Positions 4,874 through 6,017 of a stretch of 6,017 nt of DNA are shown one piece after another (the stretch's first letter is position 1; each line of letters starts with the position of its first letter). The DNA lies in contig JAFXLR010000077.1 in assembly GCA_017531065.1 (NCBI GenBank), forward strand, positions 1-6,017, written 5' to 3'. This DNA comes from Bacilli bacterium. GTDB taxonomy: Bacteria > Bacillota_I > Bacilli_A > RFN20 > CAG-826. The notes beneath the pieces were generated by a model, which did no database searches, was not told where the DNA came from, and saw only the letters and a program-made list of their open reading frames with translations. The position numbers and the translations under genes are program-made.

Positions 4874-6017
4874 TTCTTCTTCTCAGTCAGCCACTCATGG
4901 TGACGGCATTTCGGGAAGTTAGTGCAGCCAAGGAAATCAACCTTCTTGCCATGCTTAAGAACAAGATGTCCAGTTTTGCACTTCGGACATGGTTTGACGT
5001 ATTGTTCAGGAGTGAAGGTCTCTTTCTTTGGAGCCTCAGTTCCATCGATGTTCTTGATGTAACGGCACTTTGGGAAGCCAGAGCAGGCGATGAATTCTTT
5101 GCCGCTCTTCTTATCTTTTCTGACAACAAGAGGTTTGCCGCATTCTGGGCAAGTCTCGCCAGTGAGTTTGGTATTGCTTGGTTCTTTCTGAACGTAATGG
5201 CAAGTTGGGTAATTCGAGCAAGCGACGAAGGTTCCAAAACGGCTCTTTTTTGTGACAAGAGGAGATCCGCATTCTGGGCAAATGCCGACTGGCTCTTCTA
5301 AGGCTGGATCGCGTTTACCGATTCTTTCGGTCGCGACTTCAAGGTCTTTGATGAATGGGCCATAGAAGCTGTTCATCGCATCTAACTTCTTGAGTTTTCC
5401 TTCCTCGATTTCATCGAGTTGGCTTTCCATTTTGGCGGTGTAGTCAAAGGAAACGATGGCTGGGAAGCAATCTTCCATGACCAAAGTCGTGCGGGTTCCG
5501 GTTTCGGTTGGAGTAAGAACACCTCCTTTGGAGGTGACATATCCATGGGCGATCAATAACTTGATGGTGCTCGCGTAGGTTGATGGACGGCCAATGCCTT
5601 TTTCTTCCATCATCTTAACGACACGGGCTTCAGTGTATCTTGCAGGAGCCTTGGTGAACTTCTGCTCGTTCTTGGTTTCAACGCGTTTGTAGATACCTTT
5701 TTCCTCAATGAGAGGGAGAAGTTTGGTATCGTCGTCTTCGAATTCGCCATAGATGGCTTCGTAGCCTTTGAAGAGGGTTCTCGTTCCAACGGTCTTGAAG
5801 GAAAGACCATTCTCTTCAAAAATAACGGTCGTGACTTCTTCGACTTTGTCAGCCATGACGGAGGCTAAAGCGCGGTCATAGATAAGCTTATAAAGCTTAG
5901 CTTCGCGTTCACCGACATATTTGGCGACGATTTCTGGGGTTCTATGAGTGCCGGTAGGACGGATGGCTTCGTGAGCATCTTGGATCCTCTCCTGCTTCTT
6001 TCCGAATTTGATGTTAC
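4870..6017 (-). CDS. topA: DNA topoisomerase I (type IA), C-terminal part, cut by the window edge
   Basis: TopA relaxes negatively supercoiled DNA by cutting and passing one strand. The frame stays open to the right edge, beyond the internal Met at 5856, giving 381 complete codons of a protein usually near 700 residues. The Toprim domain and active-site Tyr lie outside the window. Numbering from the first full codon, QDAHEAIRPT (12-21) and EKGIGRPSTYA (138-148) are signatures of the type IA core. Three four-cysteine zinc ribbons follow: Cys246/249/266/272, Cys289/292/311/317 and Cys343/346/364/370. All twelve cysteines are intact, in the CPxC...C-x5-C pattern of Bacilli enzymes. The stop is TGA at 4872-4870, overlapping the trmFO ATG. 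TopA-trmFO-xerC is a common Bacilli gene order. Confidence 0.97.
   Translation of the reverse strand, partial: NIKFGKKQERIQDAHEAIRPTGTHRTPEIVAKYVGEREAKLYKLIYDRALASVMADKVEEVTTVIFEENGLSFKTVGTRTLFKGYEAIYGEFEDDDTKLLPLIEEKGIYKRVETKNEQKFTKAPARYTEARVVKMMEEKGIGRPSTYASTIKLLIAHGYVTSKGGVLTPTETGTRTTLVMEDCFPAIVSFDYTAKMESQLDEIEEGKLKKLDAMNSFYGPFIKDLEVATERIGKRDPALEEPVGICPECGSPLVTKKSRFGTFVACSNYPTCHYVQKEPSNTKLTGETCPECGKPLVVRKDKKSGKEFIACSGFPKCRYIKNIDGTEAPKKETFTPEQYVKPCPKCKTGHLVLKHGKKVDFLGCTNFPKCRHHEWLTEKKK

Noticed and set aside
4897..5301. Plus-strand ORF of 134 codons
   Set aside because: It lies wholly antisense to the TopA zinc ribbons, whose twelve cysteines and conserved spacing show the minus-strand frame is the coding one.
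5872..5902. Repeated AAGCTT hexamers near the right edge
   Set aside because: They encode the Ala-Lys-Leu-Tyr-Lys-Leu part of topA and are explained by codon choice, not by a functional repeat.

Overview
The window is a compact housekeeping stretch of a bacterial chromosome. All six genes lie on the minus strand. In transcription order, from the right edge to the left, they are topA (3' part), trmFO, xerC/codV, rpsB, tsf and pyrH (5' part). Nothing convincing is encoded on the plus strand. The gene content and order, the intrinsic terminators with U-tracts and the good Shine-Dalgarno sites point to Bacillota, class Bacilli. Base composition is fairly balanced, and Trp is encoded by TGG with TGA used as a stop, so this is not a code-4 mycoplasma. 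The long Ala/Glu/Lys-rich tails on S2 and the missing hslVU-codY block suggest a reduced, perhaps uncultivated, Erysipelotrichia/Mollicutes-related lineage. That placement is inference and weak.

Layout. Positions 6017-4870 hold the C-terminal half or more of DNA topoisomerase I with three zinc ribbons. Its TGA stop overlaps the ATG of trmFO (4873-3590) by 4 nt, and the trmFO stop overlaps xerC (3597-2686) by 8 nt, so these three form one tightly coupled operon. Positions 2685-2453 hold the xerC terminator, a promoter built into that terminator, and a leader of about 140 nt with several possible hairpins ahead of rpsB (2452-1385). tsf (1360-518) follows 24 nt after rpsB with its own strong Shine-Dalgarno site. 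A terminator at 468-498 closes the rpsB-tsf unit. A consensus -10 box then sits only 9 nt before the pyrH start (417 to beyond position 1), which suggests a leaderless pyrH transcript.

Function. topA relaxes negative supercoils, trmFO makes the folate-dependent m5U54 in tRNA, and xerC resolves chromosome dimers. rpsB and tsf supply ribosomal protein S2 and elongation factor Ts, and pyrH makes UDP from UMP. Two gene clusters that are usually separated in Bacilli (topA-trmFO-codV-hslVU-codY and rpsB-tsf-pyrH-frr) are joined directly here.

I found no mobile element, CRISPR array, tRNA, rRNA or clearly novel multigene system. The points worth a second look are regulatory (the promoter inside a terminator, the rpsB leader, leaderless pyrH) and structural (the long extensions on S2).
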